64,000 nt of DNA from the NCBI RefSeq assembly GCF_041296385.1, contig NC_091017.1, positions 14,812,001 to 14,876,000 of the forward strand, read 5' to 3'. The stretch comes from Aphelocoma coerulescens. Taxonomy: Eukaryota; Chordata; Aves; Passeriformes; Corvidae. The notes under the pieces are model-generated. The model ran no database searches and was not told where the DNA came from. It saw only the letters and a program-made list of their open reading frames with translations. A program made the translations under genes and the position numbers. Positions 1 to 10,634 of the stretch are shown in pieces. How positions within the stretch are numbered: position 1 is the stretch's first letter; every line of letters starts with the position of its first letter.

Positions 1-441
1 TCCTCTTGGAGCCAAGTGACTGCAGTCATTGACTGGACTCTGCCAGTGTGCCTGTTGGATGAGTCCAACCAAATGTTTTCTCTTCCCTCCCTTTGTCCCA
101 GACCTTTCTGCTGGACAAAGCCAAGTGACGTGACCAAGAGCCGGACTGACCTCGTGCACCGAATGAGACCGAATTTACAGTGACCCAGACTGGAATCCAG
201 TGTGCCTTGACTGGGTCTCCAGGATGTAAATAGTTCCAAGTTCTCTGTTCTTTTGAAGCCTTACAAACAGTTCTGTTTTGTTTTTATTGTTCAATGCAAA
301 GATCTGCATATTATTTTTGTTTGAAATACAGTTGTAAGTTATTTTGGTTACCTTTGGGAAACTTTGTGGTTTTTGAGGGTAATGCTTTTCTGCCTTGCAA
401 AAGAAGAGATGGAGGGGGGTACCTGCCTTTAAAAAGACCAC
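1..441 (+). repeat. Tail of an upstream tandem unit
   Basis: These bases match 23558-23998 and 47103-47546 almost perfectly, so at least one more unit lies to the left of the window. The stretch holds a splice-acceptor-like site (polypyrimidine tract ending cccag at 101) and a candidate non-coding terminal exon of the upstream gene copy from 102. The short open frames here are not persuasive. Confidence 0.9.
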
Positions 442-3118
442 GTGAAATTTTTGGAAAGGCTGGTTATTTACTTTAAAAATAATGATTGGAACAAAACTGT
501 TAGCACTTTCTGCTTAAAATCTGAGCCCAAAGAAAGGTTGGTGAGTTATGCTGTGGTCTGCACTTCATTAGAATGGCCTAAGCATGGCAGAATTGGGTCT
601 GTTGGCAAACAACCGCAAAGTCAGAACAGAAAACGGGACTGTTTGGGAAACAACTCCTTCTCACACACTCAGCTGTGGTAAATGCAGAGATAGTTGTGAC
701 TGGAGTGAAAGGAGCTGGTGCTGACTCCAGCTGTGCACAGCTGTAATTAGCAGCCCTCACTCTGCCCTGAGCCAGTCATACAGTGCCATGCACGAGTGAT
801 CCCTACATTGTCCCTTCCTGGTGCAGTATCTGGCATCTGCTGACTGAGATGCCATCATCTAATGTAGCTTCACTTTGGAATTTACTAGGAAAACAAACAA
901 AAACAGAGCAAATGCTCATAAGCTCTGCTCAGTTTTGGCCTGTTAAGAACACCGATCCAAAGGCAGCAGTTTTGTGTAAACAGAAATGATGAAAAGTCAG
1001 CTTTGCTGAGGAGTCCCAGATGCAGATTTCCTGTACAGCAGCACAGCTCCTACTGGCACAGGACATGAGTTCCTATTTGCCTGTGACTGATTTGCAAACA
1101 CCTGCTGAGAACAAGCTGAGTAACCACACTTGGCTCTTCAAAAAGTCCAACAACGTGATATGTGTAGCAGTGTTAACAGCCAGGCCACAGCATGTCACAC
1201 GTTGAATTGTCCTCGCAGCCCTCGAAGAAATCAGTTAAACTGCTTAAACTTAGCGAACCCTAAAGGAAAATGCTTTAATGCTGAAGCTTTAAAAGTATCC
1301 ATTTTCACCAAAATGCCATCAAAGAATCCCAATCCAAAACAAACCACGAGCATTTGGTTTTAAAGTAGTCTAAATAAAAACTTTTTGAGCAAGCAGAAGG
1401 GAAAGATTTATTAAGTAGCTAAGCAGCACTTCATTTGTAATAGTGGTTGAGTGTACACATGCAGTAAGTGAAAGGAGCTAAACCTTAGTCTCCCAAATGG
1501 TGTCCTGCAAGTTAGAGAAAATCCCTTTTCTTTCAGTAAGTAAGTAAAACAAGCAAAATACTTTGCTTGTAGATTATTCAAGTGTTTCCCCCAGCATCTG
1601 GAAAAAATAAGCTCCCTTTTTAAATGTATTTTCCCGTATTTTGATGTTATTATCAAGCAAACAAATAGGCTCTTATTGTACAATATGGGAAAGCAGTCAA
1701 TTATTCTGAAGTGCTAGAATCCATTTAAGAATGTTTGAAAGCATTTAAAGCATCGACATACTATTTTTCTAGTGTGGCTTTACAATAGTTTTAATTCTCA
1801 CTGACTGTGTGCCATGCTTTCCTTGCAGACAACTGCAATTACAGCTTTACCTGTGAGAGCCTCCTGTCCTTATGGCTGGGATCCTCATTAAGATTTGAGA
1901 CAACACTCTCTGCCACCTTAAAAAATACACCCAAACACATAGAAAGCCCCAACAAACCAGAACCCCCCTCGTGCACATTTACTATAAGCACCAAGTTTTC
2001 CATTTGGAAAGCACCAAGTATCAGATTCATCCAGACAGAGGTCCCAGGTCTGCTGTGAAATACATCTTAATTCAAGTCAATGGCAGAAAGAGGCACTTGG
2101 GGAAAGGATTCATCTTTTCTTAAGGCAGACTGCTGGAGTAGAGCAGATACAGTATGTTCTAAAAGAGCTTGTTTCTTCTTAGTGTCAATGCAGAAAGGCT
2201 ATTGCATTTATCTAACAAAACACAGGTCTAATTCACGCAAAAACTCCACTTCAGGAGACCCAGAAAGAGGCACGGGGAATTCTAATTAATCTGACTTTTC
2301 TCTCCTTTTATTTCATAGAAATATATATATATGTAAATATATATGTTATATATATATACATCAATCACTTTTTTTTTAAGTTGCAAGAAAATCAAGTCTA
2401 ATTTCTTACGTTTTTCCCTATGCAAAAAGGCCCTCCGGATCTAAAAATGCCTGCCATCCCATGCATGCTTTGTTGACATACCAGGATCTTGAATCTGGGT
2501 GAGTCAGCCAGGCATCCATCCCAGACATCCATCCCTGTTCCTGATGGTCTGGCTGTACTTGGGCACTGCACCAGGGCAAAGGAACACCTCAGTGTTGCAG
2601 CTGAAGGAGACACAGAGATTCTGAACTGGATCCACCATCACTCACCCATAGATTTCAGATCCTGGTAAAGCGGATTAACACATTTACATTACACCAGTCA
2701 ATCTAAAATTATTAAATCAGGTTGTTACCACGCTGTTCTCAAAAATTCTCAGGAGAGGAATTACCTAACTTTAGGCATATTTCTTTTTGTATGTAAAGAC
2801 AGTGTGTTCCATGACCACCACTACTGTTTGATCATGGGTTTTAGTCTTACCTTCTGTTACAATTCATCCTGAATGGTGGCTCTTACAGTGCAGCTCTTTC
2901 TAAGGAAGTTCCCTTCTCTTCACTAGAGGGCAGCCCATAACCCCTTATAAGCAACTACCAGCCTGATAACATTACAGCAAGCAAAATAAAGTTCTTTAAG
3001 GACAGCTGAGTTTTAGACTGATAAATTGTAGATACAAAAATGCTGCTAGCAAGGATTTTCTTGCTATTTTCTAAGTCCGTGAGAGACTTTTCTCTCTCAC
3101 AGAAGAGGTGGCAGGGAA
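442..3118. other. Intergenic stretch, unit 1; no gene seen
   Basis: Only short open frames without family resemblance, in both strands. An AATAAA at about 1373 could serve as a polyadenylation signal for a transcript crossing the unit junction from the left. The same stretch recurs at 23999-26675. Confidence 0.5.
2321..2360. repeat. AT dinucleotide tract
   Basis: Imperfect run of (at)n interrupted by gtaa and gtt. It recurs at 25878-25917 without visible length change. Confidence 0.85.
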
Positions 3119-3482
3119 TGTAAACAACCAAGCCACCTGCAACCTTGAGAAGTCTTGTTTATGGTATAGTAGAAAAATATTTTGGCAATGGATGTTTTAG
3201 GATTTTAGCCAACCACCCCCAAGGGGTGGCTGATCCTTTGTCCAATTAGACTATAAAGAAAAAGTCTATAAAAGAGTTTGTAAAATAATTAAATAGATCA
3301 ATCTTGCTGCACAATTCCTGCCTGCTGGATCTTCTGTCCTCCTCCTCCCTATGGCTGCAGGACATGGTGATATACCCTAGGGCCCAGGCCTGTGGTAATA
3401 ATAAATCAGGGACCAATTAAAACCAAAATTATTTCTGGTCCAATACTGCCATTACTGTAAGTTTCACTGGAACCTGGTAACA
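3119..3482 (+). mobile_element. LTR-like element, unit 1
   Basis: Begins tgtaaaca and ends tggtaaca, so it has TG...CA ends with partly inverted termini. It carries a TATA box (tataaaag, 3267-3274) and an AATAAA (3400-3405) about 130 bases later, the order expected in a short retroviral LTR on the + strand. No clear target-site duplication flanks it, so the limits are approximate. Inside is a GC-rich hairpin (ccacccc-caa-ggggtgg) near 3212-3228. Confidence 0.4.
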
Positions 3483-4688
3483 GTTCCCATCAGTGAGTGA
3501 GTTCAGTGGGTGTGAGCATATGCCCTGGGCCAGAACTCAGAACAAGACCAAGAATGATTCTCTGTTTTAGATGAGTTATTCTGCATCCCGTCTGCAACTG
3601 AGAATAGCTGCATGACCAAGTCAAGGAGCCTCAGTGTACAAGTATTTGATTCCTGCACTTCTGATAGGAATAACCTAAGCAATGAAGTTTGCTTTCAAGA
3701 AAATAATTTATTAGAACAGTAGCTATTTTGTATTCCCCAAAGGAAAACTTACCAAAAAGAAAAGACGAAAGTACCGCTATATACAAAGACAACAAACTTT
3801 AACAGCAGTTAAAGCATTTTAAACAGCAGTTTCCTTGTTTTAGAAAATTAACTCTTTAGAGAAGCATTACATCTTTAGACGTATTCTGTACAATTCTTAT
3901 GTGATCTGTTTTCACACAACAAAGGTAACCAATTAACAACTGGTCTTGAAGGCATAAGCTACCAGCTCATTAATTATCTTTCTTTTCTAGCAAAATCAGG
4001 CCTTATTTTCCAAGAAGTATGCTTTATTGTAAAAGATTATAACATCTAATTTCAGAAAATTTTCACTGCTTACAGGTAATGGACAAAGTCTAGACAAGAA
4101 ATAAGCAAGATAAAAGTGGCTCACATCAAGAATTGACTCTGTTCTCCATTTAGCTGATGATTTTCCCAAAATTTGCAAAAAAAAAGTACTCCAGAAGCCT
4201 CTGCTTACTGAAAGAGACCATTTAATAAAACCAAAGATTGCTGAGCAACTTTTACTATGCACAATACTAATGTAAGTTTCAACACCTGTTTAATGTCTCA
4301 CTAATTCTTCACCAATTCCATATTTCAGAACTGGGAAAAGGCTGGAACAGCAGGTATATTACCCTTTTTACAGTAACATTTTCCAGAGTTTTTAAGAGAT
4401 ACTAAGTGCATTCTAAGGAATCCATTCTTTATGTTGAGACTTTAGTACTTTTAGTCCAAAAATAACAAATGGGAAAACTTGATTCCATAAAGCTGAAAAA
4501 TCACTCAGCTTCCTATTCGGTACTTTGTAGGAGGAATATGAAGGGGCAATTTCTAGGAAAAAGAAGCATTCACATTATGTACTTTACACTTGAATTTTTC
4601 AGAGAAACAACACTGAAAATTACAACAAATGGTATCTTTAAAACCGGCCAATATGAAATTAGAAGGTTGCCAGTTCTGCAGTTATGAC
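3483..4688. other. Intergenic stretch, unit 1; nothing recognised
   Basis: AT-rich DNA with no convincing coding frame, RNA gene or repeat family on either strand. It recurs at 27040-28245. Confidence 0.5.
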
Positions 4689-4990
4689 CATAGAATCACA
4701 GAATGGTTTGGGTTGGGAGGGACCTTAAAGATCATCTCGTTCCAACCCTCTGCCATGGGCAGGGGCATCTTCCACTAGACCAAGTTGCTCAGAGCCCCAT
4801 CCAGCCTGGCCTTGGACACTTCCAGGAGTGGGGCATCCACAACTTCTCTGAGCAACCTCTTCCAGTGCCTCATCATCCTCACAAGAATTTATTCCTAATA
4901 CCTAATCTAAACCTTTTTCAGTTTGAAGTCATTCTCCCTTGTTTTGCCATGCTCTTCTAAATAGTCTCTCTCCATGTTTTCCTCTTGTCA
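4689..4990 (-). mobile_element. CR1 retroposon 3' fragment, unit 1
   Basis: The + strand starts catagaatcacagaatgg and runs through the ttgggagggaccttaaagat segment. This is the reverse complement of the conserved CR1 3' end, so the element lies on the minus strand. It continues through the 'cagagccccatccagcctgg' region to about 4990 and is truncated at its 5' end, as most avian CR1 copies are. Confidence 0.9.
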
Positions 4991-5966
4991 AAATATATTT
5001 CATAAAAGCCTTGAATTTCATAAGAGACAGACGCCTCTTTTTAGTGTTTTCCTAAAAATACTGCCCTAGTTTACTGCTTTCTTGGTTTTATTACTCCTAA
5101 GGAGGAGTTGATGTCATGCCAAGTGTTACAAGACCTTGAGGAAAAGGATTAGATTGCTGTGAGCAGGTAAAAGCTGGCCATGTGCTTGGCACATGGATCC
5201 TGCTACTACGAAAAATGGATTTTCTTTCTGTAACCCTTAGAGACAGTATGAATATATATTTACCAGTACTAAACTAGTAAAGAACAGTACATTAATAATC
5301 CAAATGACAGGTCATTTCTTTTCTCTCTGATGAACAGTCCATCCCACCAGCATCTCAAACTTTGGTTTATTTTGGGTGGTTGGCACTGTTCCTATCAATT
5401 CCTTCAAGTGAAATTATATTTATTTACAACAGCTGTCCTGTGAATGCAAGAATATTTGCTGTTGGCTTTGATTTGCTGGATAGCTAAAATTTACTGAAAG
5501 AGGTCAGAAAGATAGAAAGCAGTTCAGGGGAATAAACAGTGAAGGAGATAAAAGGAGTGAAAAGTTGGAGAAACACAAAAGGAAGAAAACACCAAAACCC
5601 ACCAGGTCTGAAAAAGAAAGTAGAAACCTATATGAAAAGGAAACAGTTGCAAATGCTGAAAAAGTTCAAAAGGAAGATGAGAGAGAGTATAAAATCTAAA
5701 TTAATTTGTAACTTTAGCTAAATAATTAAGGCTTGGTAAAGTAAAAAATGGGGCCTCATCCCCCCAAAACCAAAAGAACTTCAAAGACTATTTAGCAAGA
5801 GACAGAAAACAGGTCAGGAAATGCCAGTCTGCTGGGATCTAGGCCGTTTTTGTCTTTATTTTGATGGAAGTTACACTTCTCTGAAAAAAAACCCCAAACC
5901 CTCCAAGTGCTGCAGTCACCTTTCAGCTGACTTTGACAGGTTTTGGATCAATGCCATTTGTATAAG
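4991..5966. other. Intergenic stretch, unit 1; nothing recognised
   Basis: No gene or repeat family recognised. It contains two of the unit 1/unit 2 substitutions (5547 a/t, 5637 a/g) and an A-run length difference near 5772. It recurs at 28548-29524. Confidence 0.5.
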
Positions 5967-7258
5967 TGTAGCGGGTTTAGTTCAGAAACCGGGCAGAAAC
6001 ACTAATTAAGTGCAGTGGTTTGGTTCAAAATATCTATTACTTACTTATTTTCCTTCTGTGAGATAAGAACTAGGAAAAAGCAAAGCAGGCACAAACCTTA
6101 AACAGCTGCAGTAAGAGTTTTATTACTAATAGAATTAAAAGTAAAGAGAAATAACAAGAAATTAAAGCAAACCCCCTCCCACTCTCCAGCACTTTCCTCC
6201 TTTTATCCAACTCACACAAAGGGTAACAGAACATGGGATGTTAGTCAGTGTTACAGTTCTTGGTAAGTCTCTCTCTTACGCTTAAGGGAAAAAGGGTTTT
6301 CTTCAGCTGCACGTGGTTCCCAAACTGCCATCAACAGCAGACCCACCCAGAAAGAAACAATCTGCTCTGGTGTAAAACATCTCTTCCGTGAAAAATCTCA
6401 GTTCCTTCACACTGCCAAACATGGGCCATCACACGGGGTTATTAATCTTTTTAAGGACGAGTTATTTTGACCTGAACACAAAGGCGTTCTTCCCCACAAG
6501 CCTCTAAAAGCCTCTCACTGCTTCTATATAGCCTGGCATAGGCACTCTTCACAGTCTTCATGGGCCACACATGAATTCTCCATCCCCCCATGTACTTCAA
6601 ATGGATTAAAGAGACAAACAGATTGTGATATTACAGTTTCTTCCCACGGCAGGCAAGAAAGTTTTTTTAAGCTACACGTGAAAAACGTGGCACCAGCCTC
6701 TTTTCTCCGGTTGCCATTTTCAGCTTTGTCTCACATGACTCACTTTCTCTTTCTCTCTGGCTCTGAAACTGCCATGTTGAAGAGTGTTCTTGTTCTGGCT
6801 TTACAGCAGAAGAAAGCCTCGCTCCCTCTGTGCTGCTGGCTGCATGGTGTCTTCCTCAGTTTAGCACGAAGTGTGCTGACTGCAGAAAGGAGGCTCCACT
6901 GGCTCCTGCTGGCTCCACCGGCTCCACGTGGAGAGGAGAGGGACCCGCCAGTCCCAAGAAGCCGCGCCGGATGGGTTTAGCTGTGTGGCAGACCATGGCT
7001 GGTTTTAGCTGCCTGCGGCTCTGGGATAGTTCCTCCCCCAGAGACCCAGGGTCCACGCTGCGGCATTGGGAAAAGGGGAAGGTAGCAGGGGGCCCGGCCT
7101 GGCCCAGCAGGGCCCAGAGGCTCGAAGCCCCCCCACCTTCTGGCAGGCGAACTGGGACAAAAGGCAATTCCCGCCTTTCCACGTGGTTTAAATATGTAAA
7201 TTGCGAGAAGCGTCATTAGTCTAAAAGACTGTCCATCAACTCAGGTTCACCCACTACA
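5967..7258 (-). mobile_element. Solo retroviral LTR (about 1.29 kb), unit 1
   Basis: The left end is tgtagcggg and the right end cccactaca, imperfect inverted termini (8 of 9) with TG...CA ends. Flanks ataag and ttaag are a possible 5-bp target-site duplication with one mismatch. Read on the minus strand, a TATA-like ctatataga lies near 6521-6530 and an AATAAA near 6119-6124, so transcription would run right to left. No internal retroviral coding sequence adjoins it, hence a solo LTR. The family is inferred as avian ERV; I cannot assign it exactly. Confidence 0.7.
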
Positions 7259-9045
7259 TTAAGGTATCTAGAGTCAAGTTGAAAGAACTGTTAAACAAAA
7301 GGTTTCATCGGCACAAATAGTTTCATTGTGCCTCAAACACAGCTGAGCAGCTTCCTTACTACAGTCATATTCCCCTGTATTCCCCCACAATCCACTGTAT
7401 TTCAGTATGAAAACAAGTTATCAGTAATGGTCACAAGATGGTGAATAAAACATGGCTGCTTGGTATCAGTGAGAGATTCTGGAATCTTCATTTATCACCA
7501 TGCTAGTCCAGTGTTACAGCAGCAGAAATACAACTAAAAGGTGAAAGCTTTCCATTTTTCCTCCACACTGTACATGTCTTTCATTAATACTCCTGATTCC
7601 AAATGGGGCTCAAGAATGTTTCTGCTCAATATTCACATAAAAGCATAAGGAATTCATAGCTAGGAGACAGTCCAAACCTGGGTGCAGCACAACAGACACA
7701 GCTGGCTCCTCAAGTTGTATGTCTGGGCCAATTAAAAAAAAAAAAAAAAGGTAGCAAGCAAACAGAGAATGCAGAAATAGTTGCTCCAGAGGGTTTTTAA
7801 GGTGGAAAAGGAAATCTCCACCTGTTCCATTAAAAAATAAATAATCACTTCGCACTAGTTGCCCATGCATCACATTCCACAGGCTGCCAGCATTAGGATC
7901 ATGTGGGTAGATGACAAGAATTCAAACTACTGACATCAATTATAATTCATTGGTGACATCAGCTCCTGGTTGGATCATTCCCTAAGTACTCTATCACTGT
8001 TACTCCCACCGTCACCAGGCTGAATATACACACAGGCCTTCTGATTCAGCTACACAGAACATATAAATACAAATGTTTAGTCATAAATTGAAATCATATA
8101 GCAAGGATTTGAATAATAGAAGATATTTTCCCTCTGTAAGGAAGTTATTTGAAGTATACCATAGCTGTACTTGCAGGATGTCAAGATCAAGCATAAGAAT
8201 TTGGATTCTTCTTTCCCAGCTTTCCACAATTACATTAGAACAAAAAAATGCTGGTTTATATAGAAATTATTTTGTTCCATGAGTCAAACCGAGATAAGTT
8301 TGAGATTTCCTAGCTAGAATCCAACTATGTCAGTCCATTTTCAAAATAATGTGGGGTAACACAAATGATCCCACTTCATGAAGGGCAGCCACTGAGCTGG
8401 CTGGAAGGAACAGGGTATTGTTCCATGAAAGACTTCCAGGTTTCTTCTCTCCCCACAGCCCTGTAACTGTGTCATGGCACTGTGCCATAGGGAACATCCC
8501 AAGGAGGCCGGGAAATGCACTGGATTTATGGCAAAGGCAGGAAACGGGCCTGTTCTGTATCCCACACACTTCCAGAGCGCTGCCAAGGCACACGGGGCTG
8601 CAGGGACACGCCGTGTGCCAGGCGGGATTTGGTGTCACCCAGGTGCCTCAGCCCCAGGGCTGGCAGGGTTCCAGGCACAGGGCAGCTGCCCCCGTCCCGT
8701 TTCCCGGCAGCCCTCCCGGCTCCACGGGGGCCACAGGCCTTGCCCACAGCCGGACGCCGCTGGCAGCTTTCCCCTTCGGCCACGCACAATTCCCTCTCCC
8801 TCCGTGGCACCAGCGGCCCCCGGGCTGCCTGCCTGAGCCCTCCGCACCCCCGGCCTCTTCCCGGGCACCTTTGAAGCCCTCTCTACCCGAAAGAACGGCA
8901 GCAGCCCCCTCCCCGGTGCTGTGGGATGCGGCAGGAAGCTCCTGGGAAAGCCGCTCAGCCCTCCTGAGGCCGGGTGCCACAGCTGCCCTCAGGCTGCGAG
9001 GGAGAACAGCAGCGGCCTCTGCCAGCACCTGCCAACTCCCGCGGG
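7259..9045. other. Intergenic stretch, unit 1; no gene seen
   Basis: An AT-rich part with an A run near 7735-7749 passes at about 8500 into GC-rich DNA. The GC-rich part gives long but overlapping open frames in all six frames (for example 8418-9296), which I attribute to base composition. It recurs at 30817-32603. Confidence 0.5.
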
Positions 9046-9310
9046 TGCCTCCCGAGCCTCCTCTGCTCCAGGCTGAGCACCCCCAGCTCCCTCAGCTGCT
9101 CCTCATCACACCTGTGCTCCGGAGCCTGCACCAGCTCCATGCCCATCTCCTGGACGCGCCCCAGCCTCGTAGTGCGCTCCCAAAAGCGGGCCCGGGATTC
9201 CAGATGCACCCTCAGCAGTGCCGAGCACAGGAGCATTGCTCCAGGTCACAGAATCATAGAATATTCTGTGCTGGAAGGGCTCCACAAGGGCCCTGAAGTA
9301 CAACCAAAAC
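9046..9310 (-). mobile_element. CR1 fragments, unit 1
   Basis: At 9050-9240 the + strand reads ccagctccctcagctgctcc followed by a 'cagtgccgagcacagg' segment, the antisense of internal CR1 sequence. At about 9246 a second CR1 3' end starts (cagaatcatagaatattctg). Both are on the minus strand. Two separate insertions, or one rearranged copy, would explain the order. They recur at 32604-32868. Confidence 0.7.
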
Positions 9311-10059
9311 CTCTCACAGCGATGTTCAAATGTCAGAAGCAGCAGAAGAAAGGAAGACATTTTTCTTATCAGAGCATCAACCAACCTGAATTAATACAAT
9401 GAAATGAAAAAACAGGTTAGGATGGAACACTCTCAACTTATTTACATACTGCCTTCCATCATTTTAAAACTTGACTTTATGTGGTTGGTTTCTAGCATTT
9501 TTCACTTTCCTTTTCCTGGCCAGAAATGAAATAGTTCCCTTAAAAATAAGACCAAGACGTGCCCACCGCTGGCCATAAAGGAGCCCATCAGCAATGGCAG
9601 TAATGCCGCTGGGATAAAATACTCAAGAGGGGGAAAAAAAGGTATGGCCCAGATTGCAGCCGGAGAAGAAACCACGGTGCCAAGAGAGAGCCTCAGGGAA
9701 ATTGACTTTTTTAGATTATTTGTGTCTATTTGGCCGAGAGGATTTAAGACTGCATTCCCCATCTGATGGAGTCACTCAGTGTGCAGAATGCTTTTTCACA
9801 TGAAGTCTCTCAAGACTTATCTCTGCTTGAAAGAATCAAGAACTTGCGAATGATATACATAAGTTGGGTTGTTCTGGTGTCTTGGTTTTTTATCCCATTA
9901 CCAAGTAATTTACATGTGAAATTCTTGTTGCAGAGGCCCCAGTCCAGGGGCTCTCCTGTCTGGACCGGGACACAGCCTCCCTGAGTTTCCATCAGTGCTC
10001 AAGGGCCACAAGACGTGCAAGTCCCATCAGTGAATTTCTTGCCAGCTTTACTCATGGGA
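9311..10059. other. Intergenic stretch, unit 1; nothing recognised
   Basis: No coding exon, RNA gene or repeat family recognised. It recurs at 32869-33617. Confidence 0.45.
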
Positions 10060-10424
10060 TGCCCCTGAGCCTTTGGACAAAGCAGCTGCAGCTCTGGCCC
10101 TGGGCCCTGAGGGCTCCCTCAGTGGCTCCTTCTCAGCTGCCGGGCAGGGCCCTGCGGCTCGGTGGCGCAGGGCCGTGCGGCCCCGCCTCGGGCACAGCCC
10201 GTGTGCGGCTGCCGGGCAGGGCTGGGCTCCCGTGTGCAGCAGGGGGTGCGGGCGGGGCTCCAGCAGGGTTCCGTGCCCTCTGAGCCCCGCCCTGGGCACC
10301 TGGACACCGCCCCGGCCGTGCCTGTGACGCTCCGTTGCCACCGGGGCCATGGCAACAGCAGAAGCGTCTTCGGGAATCGCCCCGCGGGCTGCAGCAGCAC
10401 GGAGCGAGCGCGGCTGCCATTGTG
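10060..10424 (+). promoter_or_regulatory. GC/CpG-rich candidate promoter, unit 1
   Basis: A sharp GC- and CpG-rich island in otherwise moderate DNA, about 2.8 kb upstream of the first coding exon of the AFF1-like gene. It holds a cgccc-rich core, a palindromic X-box-like site (10334-10356) and, just downstream, a minisatellite. No TATA box is evident. A 5' non-coding exon is expected hereabouts, because coding exon 1 (from 13246) opens with a splice acceptor. Its position is not proven. Confidence 0.4.
10334..10356. promoter_or_regulatory. X-box-like palindrome
   Basis: gttgcca and tggcaac arms separated by nine bases. RFX factors bind gttgcc/ggcaac half-sites, though the usual spacing is tighter. 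It is preceded by tgacg at about 10325, a CRE-like core. It recurs at 33892-33914. Binding is inferred only. Confidence 0.3.
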
Positions 10425-10634
10425 GGAGGCATTCCTTGGCCAGAGAGCCTGTTGGCAGCGCCACTGCCGTTCCCGGAGGCATTCCTTGGCCAGAGAGCCT
10501 GTTGGCAGCGGCACTGCCGTTCCCGGAGGCATTCCTTGGTCAGAGGGCCTGTTGGCAGCGGCACTGCCGTTCCCGGAGGCATTCCTTGGCCAGAGGGCCT
10601 GTTGGCAGCGGCACTGCCGTTCCAGGAGGCATTC
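10425..10634 (+). repeat. 50-bp minisatellite, 4.2 copies, unit 1
   Basis: Repeats start with ggaggcattcct at 10425, 10475, 10525 and 10575, with a partial fifth at 10625. Copies differ at single bases (ggcc/ggtc, gagag/gaggg, gcgcc/gcggc). Because 50 is not a multiple of three, several frames stay open through it. Those frames are by-products and not genes. Confidence 0.92.

Noticed and set aside
3208..3231. GC hairpin as a possible structured RNA or terminator
   Set aside because: It sits inside an LTR-like element and is short. No gene context supports a specific role.
8418..9296. 292-codon open frame on the + strand (and its copy at 31976)
   Set aside because: It lies in GC-rich DNA where most frames are open on both strands, and it crosses antisense CR1 sequence. 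The product is low-complexity Pro/Ala/Ser with no family likeness.
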